Positions 1-8,420 are shown, numbered from the stretch's first letter. The stretch: 64,000 nt of DNA from Sphaerotilus microaerophilus (GCF_023734135.1 NZ_AP025730.1:186001-250000); one strand, 5' to 3'. Numbers and translations: made by a program. Notes: generated by a model from the sequence alone, not told the origin.

Positions 1-176
1 ATTCAGCCAACGTCGAAGCGATGACCGCCGTGACCGTCTGGGCGCTGCACCTGCCGCGCTTCGAGGAACTGGTGCAGCGTGCTCCCGCCATTGCCATCGA
101 GGTGATGCGTGCCGCCGGGGCGGTGCTGGTGGCGCGCATGCGGGCCAACATGGCACTGCATATCGCGGTGGCCTGA
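1..176 (+). CDS. Cyclic nucleotide-binding domain protein, C-terminal fragment
   Basis: Only the last 57 codons lie in the window; the gene enters from the left and stops at TGA 174-176. The visible part reads like the end of a cNMP-binding (Crp-type) beta-barrel. A stretch in which changes of sensory value are read out (SANVEAMTAV) is followed by WALHLPRFEELV, the usual 'strand then C-helix' transition, and an amphipathic Ala/Val/Arg-rich helix running to the stop. No helix-turn-helix follows, so this is probably not a Crp-type regulator. A stand-alone cNMP domain, or one at the end of a transporter or kinase, is more likely. The identification rests on pattern only, and the partner domains are outside the window. 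Confidence 0.55.
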   Translation, partial: SANVEAMTAVTVWALHLPRFEELVQRAPAIAIEVMRAAGAVLVARMRANMALHIAVA

Positions 177-215
177 TCCCACGCCAGGCAGTCCGCGCGG
201 CGCAACGCGCCGGCA

Positions 216-2216
216 TCAACCCCGCAGCAGCTTGCTCTCGGCCAGCGCGAGGGGCTCGGGCTGGCCACTGAGCACCAGCACGTCGCCGCCAGCCAGCGTG
301 AGGTCATCCGCGCCCGGCACGACCTGGCCGGAAGCCCGCCGCACCGACACCACCGACACCCCCAGCGCGTGCAGCGCCAACTCGCCCAGCGGGCTGCCCA
401 GATGCGGCGCCCCGGGCGGCAGGGCCACCGTCTGCAGACGCTCCTGCTGCAAGTCCTCCGTGGTGTCGTCGTCGGCGCCATGGAAGTAGCCACGCAGCAG
501 GCCGTAGCGCGCGTCACGCGCATCGCGGGTGATGCGGATCACCCGGCGCATCGGCACGCCCACCAGCGCCAACGCATGGCTGGCGAGCATCAGTGAACCT
601 TCGATGGCCTCGGGCACCACCTCGGTGGCACCGGCGGCGCGCAGCCTCTCCAGGTCGCTGTCGTCGATGGTGCGCACCACCACGGGCACATGCGCAGCGT
701 GTTCGCGCACGTGCTGCAGCACCTTGAGCGCCGAGGCCGTGTCGTGGTAGCTGACCACCACCGCGCTGGCACGCGCCAGGCCGGCGGCGATCAGGCTGGG
801 CAGGCGCGCCGCGTCACCAAAGACCACGCTCTGCCCTGCGGCGGCGGCCTGGCGCACGCGGTCAGGATCGAGGTCCAGGGCCATGTAGGGGATGTGCTCC
901 TGGTCGAGCATGCGCGCCAGGTTCTGGCCACTGCGGCCGTAGCCGCAGATGATCACGTGGGCCGAGGTGCGGATGGACTTGCGCGCGATGCTGGTCAGCT
1001 GCACCGACTGCAGCAGCCAGTCGGTGGCCGACAGCTTCATCACGATGCGGTCGCTGCCCAGGATGATGAAGGGCGTGGCGAGCATCGAGATCACCATCGC
1101 GGCCAGCACCGGGCTGATCCAGCGCGCACCGATCAGGTCGTGGTCAGCGCCCAGGGTCAGCAGCACGAAGCCGAACTCGCCCGCCTGCGCGAGGTACAGG
1201 CCGGTGCGCAGCGCCACCCCCGGTGCCGCACTGAAGGCCCGCGCCAGCAGTGCAACCATGCCGGCCTTGGCCAGCACCGGCAGGGTGGACAGCACCAGCA
1301 CCAGGTGCCATTCCGCCAGCACGGCGCGCCAGTCCAGCTTCATGCCGATGGTGATGAAGAACAGCCCCAGCAGCACGTCGTGGAAGGGCCGGATGTCGGT
1401 CTCCACCTGGTGCTTGTATTCGGTTTCGGCGATCAGCATGCCGGCAACGAACGCACCCAGCGCGAGCGACAGCCCGGCGTGCTCGGTGAGCCAGGCCAGG
1501 CTCAGCGTCACCAGCAGCAGGTTGAGGACGAACAGTTCCTCGCTCTTGCGCCGCGCCACCAGCGTGAGCCACCAGCGCATCAGACGCTGCCCGCCCCAGA
1601 GCAGCAGCCCGAGCAGCACGGTGGCCTTGCCCAGCGCCAGCGCCAGGGTGCGCCAGAGGTCTCCGCCCCCCAGTGCGAGCGAGGGAATCAGTACCAGCAG
1701 GGGCACCACGGCCAGATCCTGGAACAGCAGCACGCCCATCACGCGCCGGCCGTGCTCACTTTCCAGTTCCAGCCGCTCGGCCATCATCTTGGCGACGATC
1801 GCCGTGCTGGACATGGCCATCGCCGCGCCCAGCGCCACGGCACCCTGCCAGTCCAGCTCCCAGGTGCGCTCGAACAGCAGGGCATACAACCAGGTCAGCC
1901 CCACGTTGCCCAGCACCGCACCGAAGATGGTCAACACCACCTGCCCCATGCCCAGCCCGAACACGAGGCGCTGCATGCTGCGCAGCTTGGGCAGGTTGAA
2001 CTCCAGCCCGATCACGAACATCAGGAACACCACGCCAAACTCGGCCAAGTAGCGCACCCCGGCCGAGTCGCGCGCCAGCGCCAGCGCGTTCGGACCGATC
2101 AACACGCCCACGATCAGGTAGCCCAGCATCGCGGGCAGTTTCAGCAGGCGGCAAGCCACCACCCCCAGCACGGCGGCCAGCAGGTAAAGCAGCACAACTT
2201 CAAGCGTGGTGGCCAT
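216..2216 (-). CDS. CPA2-family monovalent cation:proton antiporter (KefB/KefC-like)
   Basis: Inner-membrane antiporter of 666 aa, the usual size for the Kef/YbaL group. Residues 1 to about 390 are a run of hydrophobic segments typical of the Na+/H+ exchanger domain, with an early motif LPAMLGYLIVGVLIGP and the conserved EFNLP segment. A cytoplasmic TrkA-N (RCK-N) domain follows at about 405-530, with the nucleotide-binding signature CGYGRSGQN, and a TrkA-C-like domain occupies about 580-660. The start chosen is the ATG at 2216 that opens directly on the first membrane helix; the frame stays open far upstream but is not protein-like there. The family exports K+ or Na+ in exchange for H+ under nucleotide or thiol control. 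No KefF/KefG-type ancillary gene is adjacent. It is divergent from kdsD, with about 100 bp between. Substrate specificity cannot be read from the sequence. Confidence 0.9.
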   Translation of the reverse strand: MATTLEVVLLYLLAAVLGVVACRLLKLPAMLGYLIVGVLIGPNALALARDSAGVRYLAEFGVVFLMFVIGLEFNLPKLRSMQRLVFGLGMGQVVLTIFGAVLGNVGLTWLYALLFERTWELDWQGAVALGAAMAMSSTAIVAKMMAERLELESEHGRRVMGVLLFQDLAVVPLLVLIPSLALGGGDLWRTLALALGKATVLLGLLLWGGQRLMRWWLTLVARRKSEELFVLNLLLVTLSLAWLTEHAGLSLALGAFVAGMLIAETEYKHQVETDIRPFHDVLLGLFFITIGMKLDWRAVLAEWHLVLVLSTLPVLAKAGMVALLARAFSAAPGVALRTGLYLAQAGEFGFVLLTLGADHDLIGARWISPVLAAMVISMLATPFIILGSDRIVMKLSATDWLLQSVQLTSIARKSIRTSAHVIICGYGRSGQNLARMLDQEHIPYMALDLDPDRVRQAAAAGQSVVFGDAARLPSLIAAGLARASAVVVSYHDTASALKVLQHVREHAAHVPVVVRTIDDSDLERLRAAGATEVVPEAIEGSLMLASHALALVGVPMRRVIRITRDARDARYGLLRGYFHGADDDTTEDLQQERLQTVALPPGAPHLGSPLGELALHALGVSVVSVRRASGQVVPGADDLTLAGGDVLVLSGQPEPLALAESKLLRG

Positions 2217-2315
2217 GCGGGGTCGGGATCTCCTGAGCTCCTGGGGCGGAGGGCCGGGCCTCCTAGAATCACCGGATCCTAAATCACGAACCCGCCCCTT
2301 CCGGACGGGTCCGGC

Positions 2316-3320
2316 GTGTACACCGTGACCTCCACCCCCCTCCCCGACTTCGATGCCGAGCGAGCCATGCGCATGGCCCGCCAGACGCTGCACATCGAGG
2401 CGCAAGCCCTGCTCGGCCTGGAGCAGCAGGTGGCCGAGCCCTTCGCCGCCGCCGTGCGTGCCATGCTGGGCTGCCGCGGCCGGGTGGTCGTGATGGGCAT
2501 GGGCAAGAGCGGCCACGTCGGGCGCAAGATCGCCGCGACGCTCGCGTCCACCGGCACCCCCGCGTTCTTCGTGCATCCGGGTGAAGCCAGCCACGGCGAC
2601 CTGGGCATGGTCACGCCCGGCGACGTGGTGCTGGCCATCTCCAATTCCGGCGAGAGCGAGGAACTGGCCGCCATCCTGCCGGCGCTGCGCCGCCTGGGCG
2701 TCACGCTGCTGGCCATGACCGGCCGGCCGGAGTCGACCCTGGCCGCGCATGCCGACCTGGTGCTGTCGAACCGGGTCGAGCAGGAGGCCTGCCCGCTCAA
2801 CCTGGCGCCCACCGCCAGCACCACCGCGCAGCTGGCGCTGGGCGACGCCCTGGCCGTCGCGCTGCTGGATGCACGCGGATTTCGCGAAGAGGACTTCGCC
2901 CGCTCGCACCCGGGCGGGGCGCTCGGCCGCAAGCTGCTGACCCACGTGCGCGACGTGATGCGCAGCGGCGACGCGGTGCCGCGCGTGACCGAGGCGGCCG
3001 GCTTCTTCGACGTGATGCGCGAGATGAGCGCCAAGGGCCTGGGCTGCACCGCGGTGGTGGACGAGGCCGGGGGCGCCATTGGCATCTTCACCGACGGAGA
3101 CCTGCGCCGCCTGATCGAGCGCGGTGGCGAAGTGCGGCAGCTGCGCGCCGGCGACATCATGCACCGCCAGCCACGCACCGTGGCCGAGAACGCCCTGGCC
3201 GTGGTGGCCGCCGACCTGATGGAACAGGCCCGCATCCACAACGTGCTGGTGGTGGACGCGGCCGGTAGGCTGGTCGGCGCGCTGACCTACAACGACCTGC
3301 TCACGGCGAAGGTGATCTGA
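2316..3320 (+). CDS. kdsD: Arabinose-5-phosphate isomerase
   Basis: Converts D-ribulose 5-phosphate to D-arabinose 5-phosphate, the first committed step of Kdo synthesis for lipopolysaccharide. The 334-aa protein has a SIS domain at about 45-180, with the phosphosugar-binding segment MGKSGHVGRKIA and the SNSGES loop. A pair of CBS domains at about 210-334 ends with the typical VGALTYNDLL. Length fits the KdsD/KpsF family (about 320-330 aa). The likely start is GTG at 2316; a second in-frame GTG at 2325 is possible. It is followed after 2 bp by kdsC, so the two are almost certainly co-transcribed and probably translationally coupled. Confidence 0.95.
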   Translation: MYTVTSTPLPDFDAERAMRMARQTLHIEAQALLGLEQQVAEPFAAAVRAMLGCRGRVVVMGMGKSGHVGRKIAATLASTGTPAFFVHPGEASHGDLGMVTPGDVVLAISNSGESEELAAILPALRRLGVTLLAMTGRPESTLAAHADLVLSNRVEQEACPLNLAPTASTTAQLALGDALAVALLDARGFREEDFARSHPGGALGRKLLTHVRDVMRSGDAVPRVTEAAGFFDVMREMSAKGLGCTAVVDEAGGAIGIFTDGDLRRLIERGGEVRQLRAGDIMHRQPRTVAENALAVVAADLMEQARIHNVLVVDAAGRLVGALTYNDLLTAKVI

Positions 3321-3322
3321 AC

Positions 3323-3970
3323 ATGGCAAGCGCAGAGGCAACCGCTGCGAACGCGCAGGCCAACGCCGTCGCAACCCTGCTCGCGGCCCCGGCGCGGCCC
3401 GTGCGGCCGGTGCTGGACTTCCCGCCCGAACTGCTGCTGCAGGCGCAGGACGTGCGCGCGGCGGTCTTCGACGTGGACGGCTGCCTGACCGACGGGCGCA
3501 TCACGATCGGCGCTCAGGGCGAGCAGGTCAAGGCCTTCAGCACGCTCGACGGCCACGGCATCAAGCTGCTGGCACGCGGAGGCATCACGCCGGTGGTCAT
3601 CACCGGACGCGATTCGCCCGCCGTGCGGCGGCGCTGCGCGGACCTGGGCGTCACGCAGGCCCTCTTCGGCGTGCACGACAAGCTGCAGGCGGGCGCCCAG
3701 CTGCTGGCCACGCTTGGCCTGGGCTGGCACCAGCTGGCGGTGATCGGCGACGACTGGCCGGACCTGCCCCTGCTGGCGCGCTGTGCACTGGCCTGTGCGC
3801 CGGCCCAGGCCCACGCCGAGGTGCGGGCGGTGTGTCACCACGTCACCGCCACCCCGGGCGGGCACGGCGCAGCGCGCGAGTTCTGTGACCTGCTGCTGGT
3901 CGCACGGGGGGTCTATGCCTCGTTGCTTGCCGGGCACCTCACGACGCTGGACGGCACACCGGCGGCCTGA
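3323..3970 (+). CDS. kdsC: 3-deoxy-D-manno-octulosonate 8-phosphate phosphatase
   Basis: HAD-superfamily phosphatase that removes phosphate from Kdo-8-P to give Kdo. The motif I segment FDVDGCLTDG lies near residue 50, with the nucleophile Asp and general acid Asp both present. Motif II is ITGRDS, and the motif IV region is GDDWPDLPL, where the family more often has GDDxxDL. At 215 aa it is longer than the usual 170-190 aa because of an Ala-rich N-terminal extension of about 40 residues before the HAD core. The ATG at 3323 is the only good start near the kdsD stop, so the extension is probably real. It sits between kdsD and lptC in an LPS operon. Confidence 0.93.
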   Translation: MASAEATAANAQANAVATLLAAPARPVRPVLDFPPELLLQAQDVRAAVFDVDGCLTDGRITIGAQGEQVKAFSTLDGHGIKLLARGGITPVVITGRDSPAVRRRCADLGVTQALFGVHDKLQAGAQLLATLGLGWHQLAVIGDDWPDLPLLARCALACAPAQAHAEVRAVCHHVTATPGGHGAAREFCDLLLVARGVYASLLAGHLTTLDGTPAA

Positions 3971-4008
3971 GACCCGTCGCCAGCCCGTTCGCACCCCAGA
4001 CACGCCCG

Positions 4009-4707
4009 ATGGACCTCGACCAGCTCGACGACGGCCCCCTGCCGCTGCCCCCGCTGGCCGGCCGACCCCAGGATGCCGCAGCGGTACTGCACTTGCCCTG
4101 GGGCACCCGTTTGCGCGGCGCCGTGATGGCCTACCTGCCCGTGCTGCTGATGGCCCTGCTGGCCGCTGCAAGCTGGTGGCTGGTCAAGCGCACCCCGGTG
4201 CCCGTGGCGCCGGAACCCGCTGGGCCAGCCACGCACACCCCTGACTACGAGATGCGCGGTTTCTCCGTACAGCACTACACCCAGGCAGGGCCGGCGCGGG
4301 GCGTGATCGAGGGGGACGTCGTGCGCCACTACCCCGACACCGACTCGCTGGAAATCGAAGGCGTGCGGCTGCACTGGACCGACGCTCAAGGGCGCGTGCT
4401 GCAGGCCCGCGCTGCGCGCGCGGTCGCCATCAATGCCACCGGCGTCGTGACCCTCGAAGGCGGCGCGCACGTGAGCCGCGCTGCCGACCAGCCAGGCGAT
4501 GCGCCGGTCGAATTCACGGGTGAGCGCATGAGCTTCGATACCCGGGCCGGGCGTGTCAGCAGCCGCGAACCCGTCACGCTGCGCCAGGGGGCGCATGTGT
4601 TCACCGCCGCTGCCATGACCTACGACCACGACAGTCGGCTGGCCGAACTGAGCGGTGGCGTGCACGGCCACCTGCAACCGGCCCAGGGGACCCCCGGCCC
4701 CCGCTAG
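4009..4707 (+). CDS. lptC: LPS export ABC transporter periplasmic protein LptC
   Basis: Bitopic inner-membrane protein that takes LPS from LptB2FG and passes it to LptA. It has a cytoplasmic N-terminal segment of about 38 residues and one membrane helix at about 40-60 (AYLPVLLMALLAAASWW). The rest is a periplasmic beta-jellyroll, with the family feature DYEMRGFSVQHY just after the membrane segment. Length is 232 aa, slightly longer than the E. coli protein (191 aa) and usual for betaproteobacterial LptC. It lies 38 bp after kdsC. The usual next genes, lptA and lptB, are not here; an SDR gene follows 7 bp downstream. Confidence 0.9.
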   Translation: MDLDQLDDGPLPLPPLAGRPQDAAAVLHLPWGTRLRGAVMAYLPVLLMALLAAASWWLVKRTPVPVAPEPAGPATHTPDYEMRGFSVQHYTQAGPARGVIEGDVVRHYPDTDSLEIEGVRLHWTDAQGRVLQARAARAVAINATGVVTLEGGAHVSRAADQPGDAPVEFTGERMSFDTRAGRVSSREPVTLRQGAHVFTAAAMTYDHDSRLAELSGGVHGHLQPAQGTPGPR

Positions 4708-4714
4708 GTCCACC

Positions 4715-5530
4715 ATGACACTGCCGGCAGCCCCGATCTCCCCTGGAGCGCCGCTGGTGTTCATCACCGGTGCCTCCAGCGGTATCGGCCAGGCGCTGGC
4801 GAACGCCTATGCCAGGCGCGGCTGGCGGCTCGCGCTGGTGGCACGGCGCCTGGATGCCATGCAGCGCTGGTCTCAGTCCGAAGGGCTGGGCCCGGAGCGC
4901 TGCGCACTCTACGCCGCCGATGTCCAGGACGTCGATGCCATCGTCGCCGCAGGCAGGCGCTGCCTGATCGAGCAGGGGCTGCCCCAGGTCGTGATTGCCA
5001 ACGCCGGCATCAGCGTGGGCATCGACACGGCCGAGCGGGCCGACCTGGAGGTGCTGCGCGAGCTCTTTGCCACCAACAACATCGGGCTGGCGGCCACCTT
5101 CCACCCCTTCATTGCACCGATGCGGGTGGCCGGCTCCGGCCGGCTGGTGGGCATCGCCAGCGTGGCGGCGATCCGCGGGCTTCCGGGCCACGGGGGCTAC
5201 TGCGCCAGCAAGGCTGGCGTGGTGGCCTATTGCGAGAGCCTGCGTGGCGAACTGCGCAACGACGGCATCCGCGTCGTCACCCTGCTGCCAGGCTTCGTCG
5301 ACACCCCCTTGACCCGCGGCAATCCCTACCCCATGCCTTTTCTGACGTCGGCCGAGGCGTTTGCCGAGCGGGCGGTCATGGCCATCGAGCGGGGCGCCAG
5401 CCACCGGGTGATCCCCTGGCAGATGGCCTGGGTCGCGCGGCTGCTGCGGCTGCTGCCAAATGCACTGCTCGACCGGCTGCTGGCCGGGCGCGGGCGCAAG
5501 CCACGGCGCAGCCGGCCATCCAACAACTAG
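4715..5530 (+). CDS. Short-chain dehydrogenase/reductase, LPS-operon associated
   Basis: Classical SDR of 271 aa. The NAD(P)-binding motif TGASSGIGQ lies near residue 17, followed by the structural NAG motif (ANAGIS) and the catalytic YCASK motif. The C-terminal tail is basic and partly amphipathic (RLLRLLPNALLDRLLAGRGRK), which could bring the enzyme to the membrane. The ATG at 4715 was chosen because it lies 7 bp after lptC and directly before the Rossmann motif; the frame is open further upstream inside lptC. Substrate is unknown. Position at the end of kdsD-kdsC-lptC suggests co-expression with envelope biogenesis genes, but SDRs cannot be assigned by homology class alone. A strong terminator follows 28 bp after the stop. 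Confidence 0.85.
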   Translation: MTLPAAPISPGAPLVFITGASSGIGQALANAYARRGWRLALVARRLDAMQRWSQSEGLGPERCALYAADVQDVDAIVAAGRRCLIEQGLPQVVIANAGISVGIDTAERADLEVLRELFATNNIGLAATFHPFIAPMRVAGSGRLVGIASVAAIRGLPGHGGYCASKAGVVAYCESLRGELRNDGIRVVTLLPGFVDTPLTRGNPYPMPFLTSAEAFAERAVMAIERGASHRVIPWQMAWVARLLRLLPNALLDRLLAGRGRKPRRSRPSNN

Positions 5531-5558
5531 GGCGGGCGTCACTGGACGGCCCATGAGA

Positions 5559-5590
5559 AAGGGCGGGCGATCCGTCGATCGCCCGCCCTT
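5559..5590. terminator. Bidirectional intrinsic terminator between SDR and RRM genes
   Basis: A 13-bp perfect inverted repeat (5559-5571 with 5578-5590) encloses a 6-nt loop. The stem begins AAGGGCGGGC, and A/T runs flank it on both sides. It sits between two convergent genes and can serve both. Confidence 0.85.
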
Positions 5591-5632
5591 CAAATCCGTT
5601 CAACCGGAGTGGCTCACCCCGGTTATGACAGA

Positions 5633-6124
5633 TCAGTAACCGCCGCCGCCGTAGCCACCGCCGCCACCACCACCGTAGCCGCCGCGACCACCGCCGCCGC
5701 CGCCACCTTCACGGCGGCCACCGCCACCATAGGGGCTGCGGAAACCACCGCCGCCGCCACCACCACCACCGCCGCCAGCGCCACCACCGTAGCCACCACC
5801 GCCGCCGCCTTCACGGCGGCCACCGCCGCCGGCACCGCCGCCGCCGTAGGGGCTGCGGAAGCCGCCCGGACGCTCTTCACGGGGACGGGCTTCGTTGACG
5901 ACCACGGCGCGACCAGCGATGGCCTGACCGTTCAAGCCGTTGATGGCGGCCTGCGCTTCGGCATCCGAAGCCATCTCGACGAAACCGAAGCCCTTGGAGC
6001 GGCCGGTATCGCGGTCCATCATGACCTTGGCGGAATTGACCGCACCGAACTGGGAAAACGCTTCGTTCAGATCGTCGTCGCGCACGCTGTAGGCCAGATT
6101 GCCCACATACAGTTTGTTGCCCAT
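5633..6124 (-). CDS. RRM-type RNA-binding protein with glycine-rich tail
   Basis: 163-aa protein. Residues 1-80 form one RNA recognition motif with both signatures: RNP2 (KLYVGNLAY) at the start and RNP1 (KGFGFVEM) near residue 45. The remainder is low-complexity Gly/Arg/Tyr, with a repeated unit of the type GGFRSPYGGGG followed by GRREGGGGGG, ending in GYGGGGY. This architecture matches the bacterial RRM proteins of cyanobacteria and Burkholderiales, which bind single-stranded RNA and are often cold-induced; that role here is inferred. The start at 6124 opens directly on RNP2, and AAAGG lies about 12 nt upstream. The gene is followed by the shared terminator at 5559-5590. The 5' side is a long gene-free region, compatible with a regulated 5' leader. 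Confidence 0.92.
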   Translation of the reverse strand: MGNKLYVGNLAYSVRDDDLNEAFSQFGAVNSAKVMMDRDTGRSKGFGFVEMASDAEAQAAINGLNGQAIAGRAVVVNEARPREERPGGFRSPYGGGGAGGGGRREGGGGGGYGGGAGGGGGGGGGGGFRSPYGGGGRREGGGGGGGRGGYGGGGGGGYGGGGY

Positions 6125-6839
6125 GGAAGAGCGCCTTTCAAGAAACAAGTACCGCGGTACCAGAGAACCAAGTGGCGGAGCTACAGCCAGCACTCATTCC
6201 AGGGAACAGAGAAGGCGCACGCATCCAGACACGAAAGGACATTATGCGTGACTGCGCAAGCGTGGGGAGCACGGGCGATCGAGAAGTGTTGTAACGGTGC
6301 CCAGTCGAACAGGGATCCGTGGTATCGAATTGCATCAAAACCGGGGTTAACCCGGATTTTCACGGGTTTGTTCCGTCGCTGGAGAAGCCGGATCCCAGGC
6401 CACCTTGCCAAGGAATGCGGTCCAAGAGAATCCCGACGTGAACTTTCACCGACGTGGACGATTTCCGCAGACCGTTGGCGGAAGGACATCGAGGAGGGCC
6501 CTTGGGTCGCTGGAGCGCTGTCGCCACGGCCCAACGATGGTGCGGGTTAGCCCGGATGCTGTGCCTGTACCCGCCCCGCTACAGTGCGGCCACTCGCGAA
6601 GGGTGTCACTTGATTGACAGTCCCGCAAGAGCGAGGGGCTGAGGAGACAGGCACAGGACAGCAAGCCAGCGGTCACCGCCACAACATCAAACAAGGTGGC
6701 TGGGCTTGCATGAAAAACAGCGCATTGCAGCGCGGTGAGACAATGAAAAGGCGCCGGTGATCCCGGCGCTTTTTTCATCTCTGTGGTCATGCGGACAAGT
6801 GAACGCGTCCTGACCGCAGACCCCAACCTCTGGTCTTGC
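6125..6839. other. 715-bp gene-free region with palindrome and orphan terminator
   Basis: No convincing protein gene: the short open frames here lack family features, start sites and coding-type codon use. What can be seen is the start-proximal leader of the RRM gene (6125 to about 6250, with a CATAAT-like -10 candidate on the minus strand near 6246), a near-perfect palindrome at 6341-6355 (CCGGGGTTAACCCGG), and an intrinsic terminator at 6747-6776. The terminator ends no known + strand gene, so a small RNA transcribed rightwards across about 6550-6776 is possible. Confidence 0.5.
6747..6776 (+). terminator. Intrinsic terminator with no upstream gene
   Basis: The GC-rich stem GCGCCGG (6751-6757) pairs with CCGGCGC (6763-6769) across a short loop. 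AAAA precedes it and six T residues follow. In + orientation it is a textbook terminator, but the nearest + strand gene upstream is the SDR ending at 5530, which has its own terminator. It may end an unannotated small RNA. Confidence 0.7.
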
Positions 6840-7601
6840 ATGCCCGACCTCCTGATCGTCACCCTCGCATCCGGGCTGGCAGGCTTCGTGGATGCCATCG
6901 TCGGCGGTGGCGGACTGATCCTGGTGCCCACGTTGTTCACCGTTTTTCCCACAGCACCGCCGGCCACTCTCTTTGGCAGCAACAAGGGTGCCTCGATCTG
7001 GGGCACCGCCTGGGCAATGCGCCAATATGCGCAACGCGTGGGGCTGAACTGGCCGACCCTGCTGCCGGCAACGGCGATGGCGCTGCTGGGCAGCCTGGTC
7101 GGCGCCTGGCTCATCACACAGGTGCCCGCCACGCCGCTGCGACGTGCCCTGCCCTTTGTGCTACTGGGGGTGCTGGCCTACACCCTGGTGCGCAAAGACC
7201 TGGGGCGCGTCCACGCCCCCCGACTGCCACCACGCGCCGAGCGTCTGGCGGCCATGGCCATTGGCGGGGTGATCGGCTGGTACGACGGTTTCTTCGGTCC
7301 CGGCACCGGGAGCTTCTTCGTGTTCCTGTTCGTGCGTTGGCTGGGCTACGACTTCCTGCATGCCTCGGCGTCGGCAAAGCTGCTGAACACGGCGACCAAC
7401 GCGGCGGCGATCGCCTTGTTCGCCGCCAAAGGGCATGTCTGGTGGCACGTCGCGGCGGTGATGGCGGTTGCCAACGTCGCCGGTGCCTGGCTGGGATCGC
7501 GGCTGGCGCTGCGCCACGGGGCGGGCTTCGTACGGCAGGTGTTCCTGCTGGTGGTCGGCGCGCTGATCCTGCGCAGCGGCTACGACGCACTGCGGCTGTG
7601 A
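6840..7601 (+). CDS. TauE/SafE-family sulfite/organosulfonate exporter (TSUP)
   Basis: 253-aa polytopic inner-membrane protein of the TSUP family (DUF81). It has two halves, each with a glycine-rich signature: FVDAIVGGGGLILVPTL near residue 15 and GVIGWYDGFFGPGTGSF near residue 145. About eight hydrophobic segments are visible. Members export sulfite, sulfoacetate or related anions, but substrate is not readable from sequence. The ATG at 6840 precedes the first helix; an in-frame GTG at 6783 is less likely because the added residues are not membrane-like and would start only 6 bp past the terminator T-run. It is convergent with the MBL hydrolase gene, with 42 bp between the stops. Confidence 0.9.
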   Translation: MPDLLIVTLASGLAGFVDAIVGGGGLILVPTLFTVFPTAPPATLFGSNKGASIWGTAWAMRQYAQRVGLNWPTLLPATAMALLGSLVGAWLITQVPATPLRRALPFVLLGVLAYTLVRKDLGRVHAPRLPPRAERLAAMAIGGVIGWYDGFFGPGTGSFFVFLFVRWLGYDFLHASASAKLLNTATNAAAIALFAAKGHVWWHVAAVMAVANVAGAWLGSRLALRHGAGFVRQVFLLVVGALILRSGYDALRL

Positions 7602-7643
7602 ACCGCCTGATCCGCCTCGGTCCGAACGACAGGCGGCGCGAGG

Positions 7644-8420
7644 TCAAAAGCTGAAGCGGTCGCCGCGAGCCAGCGCAAACAGGGGCCGGTCGATGCCCAG
7701 CGCGGCGATCTGCCCCGTGACAGCAGCCATCTCACCCGGCTTGATGTGGGTGATGGCAACGCGTGTTTCGGCGTCGAACTGCACGAGCTCTTGCGCCAGG
7801 CTGCTCGGGCAGTGGTGACGGCTCATTTCGGCCAAGGCCCGCTCGTCGTCGCTGAACGCCGTCTCGATCACCAACTGCGCCACACGGCGCCCGCGCAGTC
7901 GCTGCCACAGTGGCGGATTCGGCCCGGTATCGCCGGTGTAGACCCACCAGCCCGATGGGGTGTCCACCGCAAAGCCGCAGGCAGGCACCGTGTGCGCGGC
8001 AGGCAACACCTCGATGTGCAGCCCGGCAAGGTCCAGCCGCTGGCCAACCTCCACCGGCACGAGCTCGACGATGGCCTGCCCCGGTGTCGGCAGCCGGGTG
8101 AAATCCGGCCAGATCACGTTGTTGAACAGATGCCTGCGCAGCGCCTCCAGCGTGGCGGGCAGTGCATGCACACGCAGGGAGCGGAACACCGGTTCGGCCA
8201 GGCGCCGACGCATGATGCTGTCGGCGATCAGCGGGATGCCCAGAACGTGGTCGAGGTGCGAATGCGAGAGCAGGACATGGTCGATGGCCGCCAGCTCGTC
8301 CAGACTCAGGTCACCGACACCGGTCCCGGCATCGACCAGCACACGGTCATTGAGCAGGAAGGAGGTGGTACGGTTGTCCTTGGCGATCGAGCCAGAGCAA
8401 CCGAGCACGCGCAGATCCAT
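7644..8420 (-). CDS. MBL-fold hydrolase (class II cyclic-nucleotide phosphodiesterase / RNase Z-like)
   Basis: 258-aa metallo-beta-lactamase-fold protein. It shows the metal-binding HSHLDH motif near residue 53, further His ligands (LPAAHTVPACG), a metal-binding Asp in WVYTGDTG and a late His in ITHIKPGE. The N-terminus LRVLGCSGS and the PNPPLWQ region resemble the 3',5'-cyclic-nucleotide phosphodiesterase (PDEase II) branch. Either cyclic nucleotide or another phosphodiester hydrolysis is possible. It reads in the same direction as the kinase-phosphatase-FHA set, 326 bp downstream of it, which raises the possibility of a signalling role. That link is conjecture. Confidence 0.8.
   Translation of the reverse strand: MDLRVLGCSGSIAKDNRTTSFLLNDRVLVDAGTGVGDLSLDELAAIDHVLLSHSHLDHVLGIPLIADSIMRRRLAEPVFRSLRVHALPATLEALRRHLFNNVIWPDFTRLPTPGQAIVELVPVEVGQRLDLAGLHIEVLPAAHTVPACGFAVDTPSGWWVYTGDTGPNPPLWQRLRGRRVAQLVIETAFSDDERALAEMSRHHCPSSLAQELVQFDAETRVAITHIKPGEMAAVTGQIAALGIDRPLFALARGDRFSF

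Noticed and set aside
2217..3374. N-terminal extension of the Kef-type antiporter to 3374
   Set aside because: The extra 386 codons lie antisense to kdsD and are not protein-like; the membrane domain starts at 2216.
7612..7636. Possible terminator between TauE and MBL genes
   Set aside because: CCGCCT/AGGCGG is only 6 bp with a 13-nt loop and no T-run.
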